From the NCBI GenBank assembly GCA_015488875.1, contig WFMX01000013.1:1-6640 (forward strand): a stretch of DNA of 6,640 bases, in the 5' to 3' direction. This DNA is from Campylobacterota bacterium (GTDB lineage: Bacteria; Campylobacterota; Campylobacteria; Campylobacterales; Sulfurovaceae). The translations under genes and the position numbers were made by a program. Under the pieces are notes generated by a model. That model searched no databases, was not told the origin of the DNA, and was given only the letters and a program-made list of their open reading frames with translations. Below, one piece after another: positions 5,324 to 6,640 of the stretch. Within the stretch, counting starts at the first letter, position 1. Every line of letters begins with the position of its first letter.

Positions 5324-6332
5324 CAAAATCCAAGCTCCCCTTAGAATAGTTGGTGACATTACCCTCGAAAAAGTTGGTCTTTTGGTCGTTGAATTTGGAG
5401 AAGTTATCTACCCACTTGATAGGGTGAGAGACATTATATAGCTTTTTGAGTCCTACAGCACTCAATCTCTCATCTGCTAAATATTGGATATATTGAGCTA
5501 TGATATCATCGGTGAGACCTAGTATCTGCCCCTGTGTGATATATGCCCCCCACTCGGACTCTAGCTTGACTGCATCACGAAACATTTGATAGACTTCATC
5601 CAATAACTCTTTGGTAAATAGCTCTGGTCTCTCCCTTTTGGTGACATTGATCATATTTTGAAACAATAATAGGTGAGTCACTTCGTCTCGTTGTATGAAA
5701 CGAATCATCTGTGCAGACCCTAACATCTTGCCTGATCTAGCTAGCGTATATAGATATGTAAAGCCACTATAGAAATATATCCCCTCTAGTATCTGATTGG
5801 CAAACATAGCTTTGACTATATTGGCATCTGAAGGATCTAGCGATAATTGTTCGTATATATTGGCGATGGCATCATTCTTTGATTTGAGCTTCATATCGCG
5901 TCTCCATAGCTCATAGATCTCACTAGAGTTTGTAGATATGCTATCCACCATCACTGCATAGCTCTGAGAGTGAAGAGCCTCTTCAAACGCCTGTCTCACA
6001 AGCACTAGATTTATCTCTGGCGATGTTATGTAAGGGTTTAGATTGTCCATTATGTTATTGGTCTGTAGTGAATCCATAAATATCAACTGTGCCAACACTT
6101 TATCATATGCACTCTTCTCCGAATCAGTTAAGTTTTTGTAGTCACTGATATCTTTGGTCATATCTATCTCTTTTGGAAACCAAGTGTTATTTAGCATAAC
6201 TTCCCATAGATTGTAAGCCCATTGGTATTTGATATCGTTGAGTTCAAATATCCCAGTAGGATCGCCACCAAATATCTTCCTATCTTGTGTTTTTTCTCTT
6301 GAGTTTGGATTGTATATCTGTTTTCTTTTCAT
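5313..6332 (-). CDS. nrdB: Ribonucleoside-diphosphate reductase, class Ia beta subunit (R2)
   Basis: This 339-residue protein houses the di-iron centre and tyrosyl radical that R1 (NrdA) needs to make deoxyribonucleotides. All the expected residues are present: metal ligands D87, E118, H121, E183, E217 and H220; radical Y125 four residues after H121 (EEALHSQSY); W51 and D216, matching the E. coli radical-transfer W48 and D237; and Y329 in the flexible tail, matching Y356. The C-terminal KGSLDFDDF is the R1-docking peptide. A radical tyrosine rules out the Tyr-less class Ic variants. ATG 6332 is supported by AGGAG (6347-6343 on this strand), ten bases upstream. It is the first gene of a four-gene - strand unit; nrdA is not adjacent within the window. 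No NrdR-type boxes are recognisable upstream. Confidence 0.96.
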   Translation of the reverse strand: MKRKQIYNPNSREKTQDRKIFGGDPTGIFELNDIKYQWAYNLWEVMLNNTWFPKEIDMTKDISDYKNLTDSEKSAYDKVLAQLIFMDSLQTNNIMDNLNPYITSPEINLVLVRQAFEEALHSQSYAVMVDSISTNSSEIYELWRRDMKLKSKNDAIANIYEQLSLDPSDANIVKAMFANQILEGIYFYSGFTYLYTLARSGKMLGSAQMIRFIQRDEVTHLLLFQNMINVTKRERPELFTKELLDEVYQMFRDAVKLESEWGAYITQGQILGLTDDIIAQYIQYLADERLSAVGLKKLYNVSHPIKWVDNFSKFNDQKTNFFEGNVTNYSKGSLDFDDF

Positions 6333-6362
6333 AAAAATTTATCTCCTATTTACTAGAAATAG

Positions 6363-6372
6363 ATTATACTCA
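6363..6372 (-). promoter_or_regulatory. Promoter of the nrdB operon
   Basis: On the - strand TGAGTATAAT reads toward nrdB, with the perfect TATAAT at 6368-6363. A TG lies one base further out than in a standard extended -10, and there is no -35 at the usual spacing. Transcription would begin near 6356, about 24 bases before the start codon. Confidence 0.65.
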
Positions 6373-6596
6373 TTTTAGTTCAAAACGAGGATAGATAGAG
6401 AAGAATTGTATCTCATCACTACAAAAACATTACAATCTGTCATTAGACATTTTATACATACGAGTCACTATTTATTCTAGTATCAAAAGTGTGGCTTTAG
6501 CCTTATCGCTCTTTTGTGTAGCTTGTGTCACATTTTGTGGAGCTAAAGCAGCACTTCCGATTGAGTGCGTAACGGCAGTTATTAAAAAGAAAACGC
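6373..6596. other. Intergenic region between divergent promoters
   Basis: This region lies between the nrdB promoter and a + strand promoter. I see no gene with a start codon and ribosome binding site. One part (about 6472-6618) is open on both strands: on + it reads like a signal peptide (SIKSVALALSLFCVACVTF), on - it reads GYYSVFFLITAVTHSIG followed by a charged tail ending at TAA 6474-6472. Neither has a usable start, so it may be a gene remnant or chance. A short inverted repeat, ATTGTA (6405-6410) / TACAAT (6431-6436), lies beside the nrdB promoter. Confidence 0.4.
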
Positions 6597-6602
6597 TATA
6601 AT
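6597..6602 (+). promoter_or_regulatory. -10 element for the gene starting at the right edge
   Basis: A perfect TATAAT stands 18 bases before ATG 6621, again implying a very short leader. There is no TG extension or clear -35, and only a weak ribosome binding site. Confidence 0.45.
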
Positions 6603-6620
6603 AACCAAAAAGGCTCTCCT

Positions 6621-6640
6621 ATGAAATTTGCAAATCCCAC
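6621..6640 (+). CDS. Start of a gene, possibly Rpn/PD-(D/E)XK nuclease family (truncated by window edge)
   Basis: Six codons are visible, MKFANP, followed by AC, the start of a threonine codon. Rpn-family nuclease/transposase-like proteins very often begin M(K/R)F.NP.ND.AFKKIFG, so this start fits that family. The promoter-like TATAAT upstream supports a real gene start. With only six residues the family call is a suggestion; it gains a little weight from the probable tail of the same family at 1007-1105. Confidence 0.35.

Noticed and set aside
5313..5359. Longer start (ATG 5359) for the C-N hydrolase
   Set aside because: The extra 12 residues come from nrdB tail codons and precede the normal first beta strand; ATG 5323 has a better placed ribosome binding site.
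6341..6440. NrdR boxes upstream of nrdB
   Set aside because: I could not find two copies of the acaCwATATwGtgt-type sequence; the ATTGTA/TACAAT pair is too short and too widely spaced.

Overview
The window looks like a chromosomal segment of an AT-rich Campylobacterota (former Epsilonproteobacteria) species of the Sulfurimonas/Sulfurovum type. This rests on protein character: the QWISSP variant in Pcm, a class Ia R2 subunit carried without its R1 partner, and an OmpR-type regulator with a two-helix kinase. It also rests on promoters that show a clear extended -10 (TGATATAAT) but no recognisable -35. Genus is inference; no rRNA or other marker is present.

Layout. The left part reads on the + strand: the 3' end of a molybdopterin oxidoreductase gene (1-350), a small AroQ-class chorismate mutase (475-768), a gene-poor stretch of about 400 bases (769-1143), then a two-component pair, an OmpR-family response regulator (1174-1827) and its histidine kinase (about 1808-2983). 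The right part reads on the - strand as a compact four-gene unit transcribed from about 6360 down to 3044: nrdB, a nitrilase-superfamily C-N hydrolase overlapping the nrdB end by 11 bases, pcm, and a ROK-family sugar kinase 9 bases after pcm. The kinase and ROK genes converge at about 2984-3043. The extreme right edge carries a promoter and the first six codons of a + strand gene whose MKFANP start resembles Rpn/PD-(D/E)XK 'transposase-like' nucleases.

The most interesting part is 814-1105. It holds a palindromic repeat made of several hairpins. Its last hairpin (CGTTACGACGG / CCGTCATAACG) is split by a 103-base insert that has its own inverted ends (CAATGCCA / TGGCATTG) and is flanked by an exact 8-base direct repeat, CGGAGACC. 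Immediately downstream is a short open frame that reads like the C-terminal tail of an Rpn-type nuclease, probably a gene remnant. The same family may therefore appear at both ends of the window.

A second oddity is the histidine kinase. Its reading frame clearly continues upstream of the first ATG through a transmembrane helix into the end of the regulator gene, but no ATG, GTG or TTG start exists there.

Functionally, the - strand unit combines deoxyribonucleotide synthesis (NrdB) with a probable amidase, protein repair (Pcm) and a sugar kinase. The + strand genes appear independent of it. I see no CRISPR array, tRNA or rRNA. No wholly novel system is demonstrated; the nested repeat and the start-less kinase are the observations most worth checking.
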